From Variovorax brevis (GTDB lineage: Bacteria > Pseudomonadota > Gammaproteobacteria > Burkholderiales > Burkholderiaceae_C): a DNA stretch of 64,000 bases. Within the stretch, counting starts at the first letter, position 1. The number at the start of each line of letters is the position of its first letter. Below are positions 31,222 through 39,936 of this stretch, one piece after another. A program made the position numbers and the translations under genes. Under the pieces are notes generated by a model that was not told the DNA's origin, did no database searches, and was given only the letters and a program-made list of their open reading frames with translations. The stretch is from contig NZ_JASZYG010000006.1 of the NCBI RefSeq assembly GCF_030317105.1, positions 62,001 through 126,000 on the forward strand, written 5' to 3'.

Positions 31222-31554
31222 TTATGCCGGCAAGAACTCAAGCGCTTGGCCCGCTTGCGCTGTCGCCTCGCGCGACAGCGTCTCGAAGAACTCATCGCGC
31301 GTCTTGGTGTCTCGCCAAGCCTGTCCGTCATGGCGATAGTGGTAGCCGCCCGAACGTGCGGCGAGCCAGATTTCCTGCAAGGGTTTTTGCAGGTTGATGA
31401 TCAACTGGCTGCCGTTGCGAAAGGTGATCGTGATCATGCCGCCCACCCGCTGGTTGTCGATATCGGCATCGGTCGCGTCGTTGATGCGGTCGCAGGCACG
31501 CTCGATGGCTGCCAGCGCCGCTTCAGCGCGGTCCATGTACTCGGGGTCGGTCAT
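31222..31554 (-). CDS. cyaY: Iron-sulfur cluster assembly protein CyaY (frataxin)
   Basis: A 110-residue bacterial frataxin. The acidic first helix (TDPEYMDRAEAALAAIERACDRIND), the QRVGGMITITFRNGSQLIINLQKPLQEIWLAARSGGYHY sheet and the final DTKTRDEFFETL helix fit the fold. It modulates iron supply and cysteine desulfurase activity. The ATG at 31552-31554 gives the usual length; the frame upstream would run into lptM. Its start lies only 12 bases from the lptM start on the other strand. Confidence 0.96.
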   Translation of the reverse strand: MTDPEYMDRAEAALAAIERACDRINDATDADIDNQRVGGMITITFRNGSQLIINLQKPLQEIWLAARSGGYHYRHDGQAWRDTKTRDEFFETLSREATAQAGQALEFLPA

Positions 31555-31566
31555 TACAATTTCGAT

Positions 31567-31815
31567 ATGTTGAGAGTTCGTCAAATTCTAGTGAGCGCCA
31601 TTGGCCTTTCGGTGCTCGGGGTCGGACTGGCCGGATGTGGCCAGCGCGGCCCCCTGCGCCTGCCGACGGAACCCGCCGCGGCCAATCGCGCGACTTTGCC
31701 GCAAACGCTCACCCCTTCCATCCCGGGCACGGGTTCCAAGACTGATTCCACGAAAGCGCCTGCCGGCGCACCTGCGGCTCCTGCGGCCAACGCGCCGGCC
31801 GGATCGACTCCATGA
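31567..31815 (+). CDS. lptM: Small lipoprotein LptM (YifL-like)
   Basis: An 82-residue lipoprotein. The signal peptide ends in the lipobox LAGC (Cys24), followed by the family hallmark CGQRGPLRLP and a long Ala/Pro/Thr-rich tail. In E. coli LptM associates with LptDE during maturation of the LPS transporter. Gene order cyaY (divergent)-lptM-lysA is the standard proteobacterial one. Its TGA overlaps the ATG of lysA. Confidence 0.92.
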   Translation: MLRVRQILVSAIGLSVLGVGLAGCGQRGPLRLPTEPAAANRATLPQTLTPSIPGTGSKTDSTKAPAGAPAAPAANAPAGSTP

Positions 31816-33086
31816 CCCACCCCTCCCGCCTGCCAGGCCACCCGCACATTGCCCGCCTGGACAACGCACTGAAAGTAGAAGGCGTCTCGCTGGACGCCCT
31901 CGCCCGTGAACACGGCACGCCGCTGTTCGTGTATTCGAAGCAATGGATGCTCGACGCGCTTGCCGCCTACCAGCGTGGCTTCGCCGGGCGCGACGCGCTG
32001 GTCTGCTACGCGATGAAGGCCAATTCGTCGCTGGGCATCCTGCGCGTGTTCGCCGAGGCGGGATGCGGATTCGACATCGTCTCCGGAGGAGAACTCGGGC
32101 GCGTGCTCGCCGCAGGCGCCGTTCCGGCCAAGGTCATCTTCTCCGGCGTGGGAAAGACGCGAGCCGAAATGCGCCAGGCCTTGCTGGCCGGCATCGGCTG
32201 CTTCAACGTCGAAAGCGAAGAAGAACTGGACGTGTTGAACGCGGTGGCCGTGGCCGAAGGCAAGCGTGCCAAGGTGAGCATTCGCATCAACCCCAACGTC
32301 GATCCCAAGACGCATCCCTACATTTCGACGGGCCTGAAGGGCAACAAGTTCGGTATCGCGCACGACCGCGCGGTGGTGGCGTATCGGCATGCGGCGTCGC
32401 TGCCCGGCCTCGAAGTGGTGGGTATCGATTGCCACATCGGTTCCCAAATCACGGAAGCGTCGCCCTACCTTGACGCAATGGACCGCATCCTCGATCTGGT
32501 GGAGAGCATCGAGGAAGCCGGCATTCCCTTGCACCACATCGATTTCGGCGGGGGTCTGGGTATCGACTACAACGGCGACACGCCTCCCGCGGCCGATGAA
32601 CTCTGGAAGCAACTGCTGGCCAGGATCGACGCACGCGGCTTTGGCGACCGCAAGATCATCATCGAGCCGGGCCGCTCCATGGTGGGCAATGCCGGCGTCT
32701 GCGTGACCGAGGTGATCTACACCAAGCCGGGTGAAGACAAGAACTTCTGCATCATCGATGCCGCCATGAACGACCTGCCGCGCCCGGCGATGTATCAGGC
32801 CTACCACGCGATCGTGCCGGTGACGCAGCGCTTCTCCGATGCGACGGTCTACGACGTGGTCGGCCCGGTGTGCGAAAGCGGTGACTGGATCGGCCGCGAT
32901 CGCGCGCTGGCGGTGGAATCGGGCGACCTGCTGGCCGTGCTGTCGGCAGGTGCGTATTGCATGAGCATGGCCAGCAACTACAACACGCGCGGTCGCGCCG
33001 CTGAAGTGCTGGTCAGTGGCGACGAAGCCAGGTTGATTCGCCGCCGCGAAACGGTGGAAGACCAGCTGCTCGCCGAACGCGTCTGA
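31812..33086 (+). CDS. lysA: Diaminopimelate decarboxylase
   Basis: PLP enzyme of fold III that makes L-lysine from meso-diaminopimelate. The 424-residue protein has CYAMKANSS with the PLP lysine, KGNKFGI, CHIGSQITEASPY, DFGGGLGIDY, EPGRSMVGNAG and GPVCESGDWIGRDR (the substrate-binding CES segment), and a YCMSMASNYN C-terminal motif. ATGA overlap with lptM. Confidence 0.97.
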   Translation: MTHPSRLPGHPHIARLDNALKVEGVSLDALAREHGTPLFVYSKQWMLDALAAYQRGFAGRDALVCYAMKANSSLGILRVFAEAGCGFDIVSGGELGRVLAAGAVPAKVIFSGVGKTRAEMRQALLAGIGCFNVESEEELDVLNAVAVAEGKRAKVSIRINPNVDPKTHPYISTGLKGNKFGIAHDRAVVAYRHAASLPGLEVVGIDCHIGSQITEASPYLDAMDRILDLVESIEEAGIPLHHIDFGGGLGIDYNGDTPPAADELWKQLLARIDARGFGDRKIIIEPGRSMVGNAGVCVTEVIYTKPGEDKNFCIIDAAMNDLPRPAMYQAYHAIVPVTQRFSDATVYDVVGPVCESGDWIGRDRALAVESGDLLAVLSAGAYCMSMASNYNTRGRAAEVLVSGDEARLIRRRETVEDQLLAERV

Positions 33087-33103
33087 CGCCAGCGCAGGCG
33101 TCA
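33084..33103. terminator. Hairpin between convergent lysA and msrQ
   Basis: TGACGCC (33084-33090, including the lysA stop) pairs with GGCGTCA (33097-33103) around a 6-base loop. It has no T tract, so it is either a weak terminator or a stabilising 3' hairpin for both convergent mRNAs. Confidence 0.45.
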
Positions 33104-33107
33104 GCGC

Positions 33108-33755
33108 TTATCGCGTCGACGGCTGCGGCGGGCGCGAGACGGAGGGCGTCGACTTCAGCTTCTTGCTCGCGTAGTTCCACACGCGCCACGCCAGCAGCGC
33201 ACCGATGATCGCGGCGTACACGAACACTTCATTGAAGTTGTTCTTGCCCGCGCGCATCCAGAAGAAGTGCAGCAAGCCCAGGCAGGAGATCACATAGACC
33301 AGCTTGTGCAGCAGCTGCCAGCGCTTGGCGCCCATCGCCTTGATGGCGCGGTTGAACGAGGTGGCGGCCAGCGGCGTCAGCAGCAGGAAGCCCGTGAAGC
33401 CCACGAGGATGAAGGGCCGCTTGGCGATGTCCTTGGCGATGTCGGCAAACTCGAAGCCCATGTCGAACCAGCTGTAGCTCAAGAGGTGCAGCACGACGTA
33501 GAAATAGGCGAAGAGCCCCAGCATCCGTCGAAAGCGCGCGAGTGCATTCCATTTGGTGATGACGCGCAGCGGCGTCACCGCCAGCACGATGCAGATGAAG
33601 CGCAGCGTCCAGTCGCCGTTCTTGCGGATCAGGTACTCGGCGGGATTGGCGCCCAAGCCGTTGGTGAAGGCGCCGTAGACCATCCAAGCGAACGGCAAAA
33701 GGCACAGCACGAACAGCACCGGCTTCACGGCCGGATGCATGAGCAGCTTGTTCAT
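33108..33755 (-). CDS. msrQ: MsrPQ system heme-binding subunit
   Basis: A 215-residue inner-membrane ferric-reductase-like protein with about six helices. It shows LRVITKWNALARFRRMLGLFAYFYVVLHLLSYSW and LLHKLVYVISCLGLLHFFWMR, with the heme-ligand histidines. It passes electrons from the quinone/flavin pool to MsrP, which repairs methionine sulfoxide in periplasmic proteins. It lies 8 bases after msrP. Confidence 0.95.
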   Translation of the reverse strand: MNKLLMHPAVKPVLFVLCLLPFAWMVYGAFTNGLGANPAEYLIRKNGDWTLRFICIVLAVTPLRVITKWNALARFRRMLGLFAYFYVVLHLLSYSWFDMGFEFADIAKDIAKRPFILVGFTGFLLLTPLAATSFNRAIKAMGAKRWQLLHKLVYVISCLGLLHFFWMRAGKNNFNEVFVYAAIIGALLAWRVWNYASKKLKSTPSVSRPPQPSTR

Positions 33756-33763
33756 GGCCGCGC

Positions 33764-34762
33764 TCAGTAGTTCTTTTTCAGGTCCATGCCCGCGTAGAGC
33801 TGGCCGACCTGCGCTTCGTAGCCATTGAACATCTGGGTCTTGGTGCGCTTGGCGAAGAGGCCCGAGCCGTCACCGATGCGGCGCTCCGTGGCCTGGCTCC
33901 AGCGCGGATGGTCCACATTGGGATTCACGTTGGAATAGAAGCCGTATTCCTGCGCGGCGGCCTTGTTCCAGGCGGTGCCCGGCTCCTTTTCGACAAAGCG
34001 GATCTTCACGATCGACTTGGCCGACTTGAAGCCGTATTTCCACGGCACCACGAGGCGCACCGGCGCACCGTTCTGGTTGGGCAATACTTCGCCATACATG
34101 CCGAAGGCCAGCAGCGTGAGCGGATGCATGGCCTCATCCAGGCGCAAGCCTTCGGTGTAGGGCCAGTCGAGAACGCGCGAGCCCACAAAAGGCATCGTCT
34201 TGGGATCGGCCAGCGTGACGAACTCGACGTACTTCGCGTTGCCTTGCGGCTCGACCTTCTTGATGAGTTCGGCCAGCGAATAGCCGACCCACGGAATCAC
34301 CATGGACCAGCCTTCGACGCAACGCAGGCGGTAGATGCGCTCTTCCTGCGCGCTGAGCTTGATGAGGTCCTCGATGCCGTACTTGCCCGGCTTCTTGACC
34401 AGCCCTTCCACCTCGACGGTCCAGGGACGCGTCTTGAGCGTGCCGGCATTCTTGGCCGGATCCGCCTTGTCGGTGCCGAACTCGTAGTAGTTGTTGTAGC
34501 TGGTGGCGTCCTTGTAGTCGCTGAGCTTTTCCATGGTCTGCGCACCGGCGACCGTCGACGGCACACCCTTGAGCGGCGCCAGCTTGCCCGGAGCAGTCGT
34601 CGCCGCCCATGCATCGCGGCCGGCCCAGGAAGCCAGTGCCGCGCCGGCAACGCCGCCGGCCATGAGCTTGAGCATGTCACGCCGGCTTTCGTAGACACCG
34701 CGCGGCGTGATTTCGCTCGCAACAGGATGCTGGAAGCCGTTATCGCTGGATCGAATCAACAT
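33764..34762 (-). CDS. msrP: Protein-methionine-sulfoxide reductase catalytic subunit MsrP
   Basis: A 332-residue molybdopterin enzyme exported by the Tat pathway: SRRDMLK at residues 26-32 is followed by a hydrophobic stretch and an AWA cleavage site. RLRCVEGWSMVIPWVGYSL carries the molybdenum-ligand cysteine, and APVRLVVPWKYGFKSAKSIVKI is typical of the sulfite-oxidase fold. It forms the msrPQ pair with the downstream gene. Confidence 0.96.
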   Translation of the reverse strand: MLIRSSDNGFQHPVASEITPRGVYESRRDMLKLMAGGVAGAALASWAGRDAWAATTAPGKLAPLKGVPSTVAGAQTMEKLSDYKDATSYNNYYEFGTDKADPAKNAGTLKTRPWTVEVEGLVKKPGKYGIEDLIKLSAQEERIYRLRCVEGWSMVIPWVGYSLAELIKKVEPQGNAKYVEFVTLADPKTMPFVGSRVLDWPYTEGLRLDEAMHPLTLLAFGMYGEVLPNQNGAPVRLVVPWKYGFKSAKSIVKIRFVEKEPGTAWNKAAAQEYGFYSNVNPNVDHPRWSQATERRIGDGSGLFAKRTKTQMFNGYEAQVGQLYAGMDLKKNY

Positions 34763-34863
34763 GTTTGCCTTTAGATCAATGTGTGAACACTACTTCGTGT
34801 GTCCCACTGAATTGGTTACGCCGGCAGCCGAATGGTTCAAGCAGCCGGCGCAAAAGGCGATGC

Positions 34864-36180
34864 TCAGAGCGTGCCGTAGCTGTGCAGCCCGCTCAGGAAC
34901 ATGTTGACCCCCAGAAAAGCGAAGGTCGTCACCGCCAATCCGGCCAGCGCCCACCAGGCCGCGACGGTGCCGCGCAGGCCCTTCACGAGGCGCATGTGCA
35001 GCCAGGCTGCGTAATTGAGCCACACGATCAACGCCCAAGTTTCCTTGGGGTCCCAGCTCCAGTAGCCGCCCCAGGCGTCGGCTGCCCACAGCGCACCCAG
35101 CACCGTGGCGATCGTGAAAAACGCAAAGCCGACCGTGATCGACTTGTACATCACGTCGTCCAGCACCTCGGGTTGCGGCAAGCGAGCGGCGATGCGCTTG
35201 CGGGCCATGAGAATGCCTGCGGCGATCAGCGCGGAAATGGCCGCGTAGAACACCCAGTAGCTGCCGCCCGCCTCTTGCGCACGCTGGCGAAACGCCACAG
35301 GGACAAAGCACAAGGCAACACCGAGCAGCCAGATCGGCGTCAGCTTGTGCCAGCGCGTTTCATTGGCCTGTTGCTTGATGAGATAGGCGAAGGCGACCAT
35401 CGCCGCCAGCGAAAAAGTGCCATAGCCGATGAAATTGGCGGGCACATGCAGCTTCATCCACCAGCTCTGCAGCGCCGGCACCAGCGGCTGGATTTCATGC
35501 GCCTCGCGAACGAGGGTGTACCAAAGCAGAAAGCCCACGGCCGCACTGACCACCAGCATGACGAAGGCACCCAGCGAGCGCGTGCCGTAGCGCGATTCGA
35601 AGTAAAGATAGAAGGCCGTGGTGATCCAACTGAACAGCACGAAGACTTCGTACAGGTTGCTGACCGGGATGTGGCCGATGTCCGGACCGAGTTGGTGGCT
35701 CTCGTACCAGCGCACCATCGTGCCGATCAGGGCCATCGTCACGGCCGCCCAAGCGATGCGCGAGCCGATGAGGTCCATGGCGTCGGCCTGCTTGCCGCCG
35801 AAGAAGCCCAGCCAATAGAAGGCCGTGCTCATGAAGAAGAGCACGCTCATCCACAGGATGGCCGACTGGCTCGACAGGAAATACTTGAGCCAGAACACCG
35901 TGTCGGCGCGCGCAAGATCACCCTGGTACGACGCGATGGCCAGCAAGGATGCAGCCGCCACCACGATGGCGAGGACACGCAGCGGACGCCAGAAAAAGCC
36001 GAGCCAGATGCCCGCCACCATGGCCGCTCCGAGAATCGCTTTCTCGTAGTAGTCCATCGTTCCCGAATAGCGCGCAAACGCAAACAACCCGCCAGCCACG
36101 ACCAGCGCGGCGAACACCCAGTCGAATGCATTGCGGCGAGAGAGCCAGCTGTCGTTGAGCGTGAGGGTGGTGGTCGTCAT
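34864..36180 (-). CDS. ccsB: Cytochrome c biogenesis protein CcsB (ResC/CcsA family)
   Basis: A 438-residue multi-spanning inner-membrane protein of the system II cytochrome c maturation pathway. The heme-handling WWD motif is WGGYWSWDPKETWALIVWLNYAAWLH near the end; multiple hydrophobic helices precede it. It works with ResB, encoded just upstream with a 4-base overlap, to deliver heme to apocytochromes such as the c4-type protein downstream of which they lie. Confidence 0.96.
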   Translation of the reverse strand: MTTTTLTLNDSWLSRRNAFDWVFAALVVAGGLFAFARYSGTMDYYEKAILGAAMVAGIWLGFFWRPLRVLAIVVAAASLLAIASYQGDLARADTVFWLKYFLSSQSAILWMSVLFFMSTAFYWLGFFGGKQADAMDLIGSRIAWAAVTMALIGTMVRWYESHQLGPDIGHIPVSNLYEVFVLFSWITTAFYLYFESRYGTRSLGAFVMLVVSAAVGFLLWYTLVREAHEIQPLVPALQSWWMKLHVPANFIGYGTFSLAAMVAFAYLIKQQANETRWHKLTPIWLLGVALCFVPVAFRQRAQEAGGSYWVFYAAISALIAAGILMARKRIAARLPQPEVLDDVMYKSITVGFAFFTIATVLGALWAADAWGGYWSWDPKETWALIVWLNYAAWLHMRLVKGLRGTVAAWWALAGLAVTTFAFLGVNMFLSGLHSYGTL

Positions 36181-38339
36181 GGCGCCGAATCCTTCTTGAT
36201 GGCCAGCAGCTTGTCTTTGAGATTGTCGAATTCGCGGTCGCTGTCGATGTTCTTGCGATTGACCGACAGCGCCAGCGTGGCGGCCGTCGCGCCGGCCTGC
36301 TGTGTGGAGGGCGCCAGCCAGATCCAGAGCCGACGCTCACGCACGTACAGCATGGCAAAAATACCGACGATCAGCAACAGGCAGCCCAGATAGACGATGT
36401 TCTTGCCAGGGGCACGGGCCACCTGGAAGACGCTGGCCTGCACCTGCTTGAAGTCGGTCAGCATCATCGCAACGGGCGCGGGGTAGAAATAGGCATCGCT
36501 GATGGCCAGCACCGCCTGTGTCAGGAAGGCCTGGCTGGAGTCGGCGGCCGGCAGTGCCGCCAAGCCGGCCTTTTCGCGGCTCAGGTTGAGCACTTCGAAC
36601 AACACGTCGTTGAGAATGCGCACCAACACACCGCCCGCACGCTCGCGCTCGGCCTCCGGCACGTTGCCTTCGATGAACTCGGCAATCGCCTGCCAACCGC
36701 CCGCGCTGGTGGCGTCGGCCTTGGCCCGCTCCGCGCCCGCAAAGAGGGCCAGCGCGCGCGTCGCGGAGGTACGCAATTGCTCGGCCATCTCCGGCCGCTT
36801 GGCGTCGGCCATTCGCACGATGTAGCGGTCGACGGCCTGCGAGCGGAGTTGCGGGTCGGACAGCGCATTGCGCATGCGCACGAAGCTGTCCATCGAGCCG
36901 TTTTCGTCTGCCGGCACGCGCAGGTAGCGGAAGGGTTCGTCAAGCTTCTCGCGCACACCCAGCAGGAACACCGGGGAGCCGTCGCCGGTGTCGACCGGCA
37001 CCATGTAGTTCTGGAATTCGCGCGCCTGCCCCGCGGCGTCGCGCAGCTTGTAGCCGATGCTCGGGCCGACGTTGCGCAATTCCTTGGGCTTGTTCGTCTT
37101 GTTGGCCGCGCCCAGTCGCGACTCGATGCCATGCGCCAAGTCGACCTTGCGCACGTCCGCCCCGCTGCCGGACTGCGGCGACGCAAAGTTCTCGACGTTG
37201 ATGGTGCGCAGCGCCGTGTACTCCAGCGTCAGCTGCTCCTTGCCGTTGGTGATTCGCGACGTGCCGCCGATCGTGCCTTCGATCTCGAAGGGCTTGGCGC
37301 CCGAGCCAATCGGCACCGCCTTGAGCGTGACCGTCGAGCCGCCATCGTCAAAGCTGGACTGGTAGATCTCCACGCCCTTGTAGCTGGCGGGGTGGTTCAC
37401 CTCGATGCGCGCGGGGATCTGCGCGCCCGTCTCGCGGTCGTGCAGCACCACTTCGCTCGCGAAGAGCTTGGGCATGCCGGTGGAGTAGTAGTCGACGATG
37501 AACTTCTTGAGCTCGATCGAGAACGGCAGGTCTTGCAGCAGCACGCCGTCGGACTGGTTCAGGATGGCAACGCTCGACCGCTGTCCTTCGGGCACCAGGA
37601 TGTTTCCACGGAAGGTCGGGTTGCCGGGCGACAGTCGATGCTGCGGCGGCACGTCGGCAATCAGGCCGCCGCCTGTGTAGACGCTCTTGCCGTTGAACCA
37701 GGTCTGCGCCCGCACGACCAGGTCGCCGTCCAGCAGGCCGCCGATGCACACCAGCACGATGGCACTGTGCGCAGCGATGTAGCCCAGCTTGTGCGCCCCG
37801 CCCGCGCGCGCGGCCACCATCCAGCCGGACGCGCCGGTGGCGACGCCGTCGACCATCGACTGCTCACGGCGTTGCAGCTTGACCTTCCAGCCGCCGCCCA
37901 CCAGCAACTGGCCGATGCGGTTGGCGGCGTTCTCGGGCGACTCCGCCAGCGTCGCCTCGGCCCGCTGGCCGAACGCACGCAGGCTGCTTTCGCGGATGTC
38001 TTCCTTGACGGTCTTGAGCTCGTTCAGGATGCGCGGCGTGTTGCGCGCGATGCACAGCGAAGTGCTGATTACCAGGAACAGCAGGATGAGCAGGAACCAC
38101 CACGCGCTGTACACCGCGTCCAGGTTCGCCGCACGGAACACGACGGACCAGAAGGGCCCGAACTGGTTGACGTAGTTGGAGAAGGGCTCGTGCTGCTTGA
38201 GCACGGTGCCGATGATCGACGCGATGCAAATGATCGTGAGCAGCGCGATCGCAAAGCGCATCGACGACAACAGCTCCACCGCGACGCGGACCGCATGGGG
38301 GCCGCGATGTACGCGAATGCCGTGGGTAGAAACTGACAT
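36177..38339 (-). CDS. resB: Cytochrome c biogenesis protein ResB
   Basis: A 720-residue membrane protein. Three N-terminal transmembrane helices (MRFAIALLTIICIASIIGTVL, AWWFLLILLFLVISTSLCIAR and AAHSAIVLVCIGGLLDGD), a large periplasmic domain (LEVNHPASYKG-type segment IEVNHPASYKGVEIYQSSF) and a last helix near the C terminus (IVYLGCLLLIVGIFAMLYV) fit ResB/Ccs1. The ATG at 38337-38339 (MSVSTHGIRV) is preferred over one at 38366, giving a more usual N terminus. Confidence 0.95.
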   Translation of the reverse strand: MSVSTHGIRVHRGPHAVRVAVELLSSMRFAIALLTIICIASIIGTVLKQHEPFSNYVNQFGPFWSVVFRAANLDAVYSAWWFLLILLFLVISTSLCIARNTPRILNELKTVKEDIRESSLRAFGQRAEATLAESPENAANRIGQLLVGGGWKVKLQRREQSMVDGVATGASGWMVAARAGGAHKLGYIAAHSAIVLVCIGGLLDGDLVVRAQTWFNGKSVYTGGGLIADVPPQHRLSPGNPTFRGNILVPEGQRSSVAILNQSDGVLLQDLPFSIELKKFIVDYYSTGMPKLFASEVVLHDRETGAQIPARIEVNHPASYKGVEIYQSSFDDGGSTVTLKAVPIGSGAKPFEIEGTIGGTSRITNGKEQLTLEYTALRTINVENFASPQSGSGADVRKVDLAHGIESRLGAANKTNKPKELRNVGPSIGYKLRDAAGQAREFQNYMVPVDTGDGSPVFLLGVREKLDEPFRYLRVPADENGSMDSFVRMRNALSDPQLRSQAVDRYIVRMADAKRPEMAEQLRTSATRALALFAGAERAKADATSAGGWQAIAEFIEGNVPEAERERAGGVLVRILNDVLFEVLNLSREKAGLAALPAADSSQAFLTQAVLAISDAYFYPAPVAMMLTDFKQVQASVFQVARAPGKNIVYLGCLLLIVGIFAMLYVRERRLWIWLAPSTQQAGATAATLALSVNRKNIDSDREFDNLKDKLLAIKKDSAP

Positions 38340-38361
38340 GAGGATGTAGGGCGCGCCGGGG

Positions 38362-38404
38362 ACCAAGAAACAAAGGCGGGCGATCCTCCTGGATCAGCCC
38401 GCCC
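38362..38404 (-). terminator. Rho-independent terminator after the cytochrome c gene
   Basis: On the minus strand GGCGGGCTGATCC pairs with GGATCGCCCGCC (one bulge) around a short AGGA loop (arms 38375-38386 and 38391-38403), followed by TTTGTTTCTT. It lies about 50 bases after the cytochrome stop and just before resB. Confidence 0.75.
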
Positions 38405-38451
38405 TGTTGGGTTTGTTCGTCTGCAGTTAGTTCAAGATTCGCGCCGGTGCA

Positions 38452-39135
38452 TCAACGAAGACCGGCGATGTAATCGGAGACCGCCTTGATTTCGCGGTCG
38501 TTGAGCTTGGCGGCCACGTCGTGCATGGGCACGCTGTTGGCGCGGGTGCCGTCACGGAAGGCCGTCAGTTGCGTCACGACATAGTCGGACTGCTGGCCGC
38601 CCAGGCGGGGGTACTGGGCCGGAATGCCTGCGCCGTTGGGGCTGTGGCAGCCTGCGCATGCCGCAATTTCGCGATCGGCGACGCCGCCGCGATAGATTTT
38701 TTCGCCCAGGGCCACCAGGTCTTTTTCCTTCGCGAAGCCCGGCTTCATTTTCTTGGAGCCGACGAAGTAGGCGATGTTTCGCATGTCTTCGTCGCTGAGC
38801 GGCGTCGCGAACACCTTCATGATCGGGCTCTTGCGCTTGCCGGACTTGAAGTCTTGCAGCTGCTTGATGATGTATTCCGGATGCTGCCCTGCCAGCTTGG
38901 GGTTTGCCGCGATGGCCGAGTTGCCGTCGGCGTTGTGGCAGGACGCGCAGCTCTGGCTGTTCGTCGGGGTGGCGTTGTAAATCGTGTCACCCTTCGCCGG
39001 GTCTGGCTTGGCCGGCTTGGGCGCCGCCGCCGCCGGGGCGGCAGCGTGCTCATCAGCCGCGAAGCTGGCACTGGCACTGAACAAAGCGGACGCGGCCATC
39101 AAGGCTGCGAGCAGAGAGTGAGCAAACGACTTCAT
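38452..39135 (-). CDS. Periplasmic diheme cytochrome c4-type protein
   Basis: A 227-residue exported electron carrier with two heme sites, CASCH and CAGCH, one per repeat domain. Methionine-ligand candidates follow in KSPIMKVFATPL and NSVPMHDVA. The signal peptide ends near ASFAA and is followed by an Ala/Pro/Lys linker. The ATG at 39133-39135 gives a proper signal peptide; the upstream frame does not. Likely donor to cytochrome oxidase. It is divergent from engB. Confidence 0.95.
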   Translation of the reverse strand: MKSFAHSLLAALMAASALFSASASFAADEHAAAPAAAAPKPAKPDPAKGDTIYNATPTNSQSCASCHNADGNSAIAANPKLAGQHPEYIIKQLQDFKSGKRKSPIMKVFATPLSDEDMRNIAYFVGSKKMKPGFAKEKDLVALGEKIYRGGVADREIAACAGCHSPNGAGIPAQYPRLGGQQSDYVVTQLTAFRDGTRANSVPMHDVAAKLNDREIKAVSDYIAGLR

Positions 39136-39206
39136 ATCGAGGGGCTTGGTTTTAGGGCGCAAAACCTCACGATTCTACAATGGCCCCCCAACCCGAAAAC
39201 GCACCA

Positions 39207-39911
39207 ATGACCACCCCGCCATCGAAACCGGCCGCGCCCTCCGCAACAAAGGACGCCGCAGCCGACCGCGCCCGAGTGGCCATGGGATGGCTGCACACAG
39301 CGCATTTCCTGACGAGCGCCCCGCAACTCGAACATCTGCCCGCCCTGGACCTGCCCGAAATCGCTTTCGTGGGTCGCTCCAACGCCGGCAAATCGACCGC
39401 CATCAATACGCTCACGCAGCAGACGCGGCTTGCCTTTGCCTCGAAGACGCCCGGTCGCACCCAGCACATCAACCTCTTTGGCGTGGGCAAGCAAAAGGTC
39501 GACGACGCCGTGCTCGCCGACCTGCCCGGCTATGGCTACGCGGCCGTGCCGAAGGAAGCCAAGCTGCGCTGGCAGCGCGTGATGGGCAACTACCTCATGA
39601 CGCGCCAGTCGCTCCGGGGTGTGGTGCTGATGTGCGATCCCCGCCACGGACTCACCGAGCTCGACGAAATCCTGCTCGACGTGATTCGCCCCCGGGTCGA
39701 ACAAGGACTCAAGTTCCTCGTGCTGCTGACCAAGTCCGACAAGCTCACCCGCTCCGAAGGCGCCAAGGTGCTGTCGATTACGCGACTGCAGGCGGGCGGC
39801 GGCGAGGTCAAACTCTTCTCCGCACTCAAGCGCCAGGGCGTCGAAGAAGCCGCCGAACTGCTCTGGCAATGGGTGCATCCCGCAGAAAGCACCGCCTCGG
39901 AGGAGACCTGA
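39207..39911 (+). CDS. engB: Ribosome biogenesis GTPase EngB (YsxC/YihA)
   Basis: A 234-residue small GTPase needed for 50S assembly. G1 is GRSNAGKST (from residue 56), G2 around TPGRTQ, G3 DLPGYGYA and G4 LTKSD. The start is unsure: an ATG at 39180 overlaps a TACAAT box at 39176-39181 that could be the -10, so I prefer the ATG at 39207. It is divergent from the cytochrome gene. Confidence 0.95.
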   Translation: MTTPPSKPAAPSATKDAAADRARVAMGWLHTAHFLTSAPQLEHLPALDLPEIAFVGRSNAGKSTAINTLTQQTRLAFASKTPGRTQHINLFGVGKQKVDDAVLADLPGYGYAAVPKEAKLRWQRVMGNYLMTRQSLRGVVLMCDPRHGLTELDEILLDVIRPRVEQGLKFLVLLTKSDKLTRSEGAKVLSITRLQAGGGEVKLFSALKRQGVEEAAELLWQWVHPAESTASEET

Positions 39912-39936
39912 GGCGCCCGTAACAACGGAGACCTCG

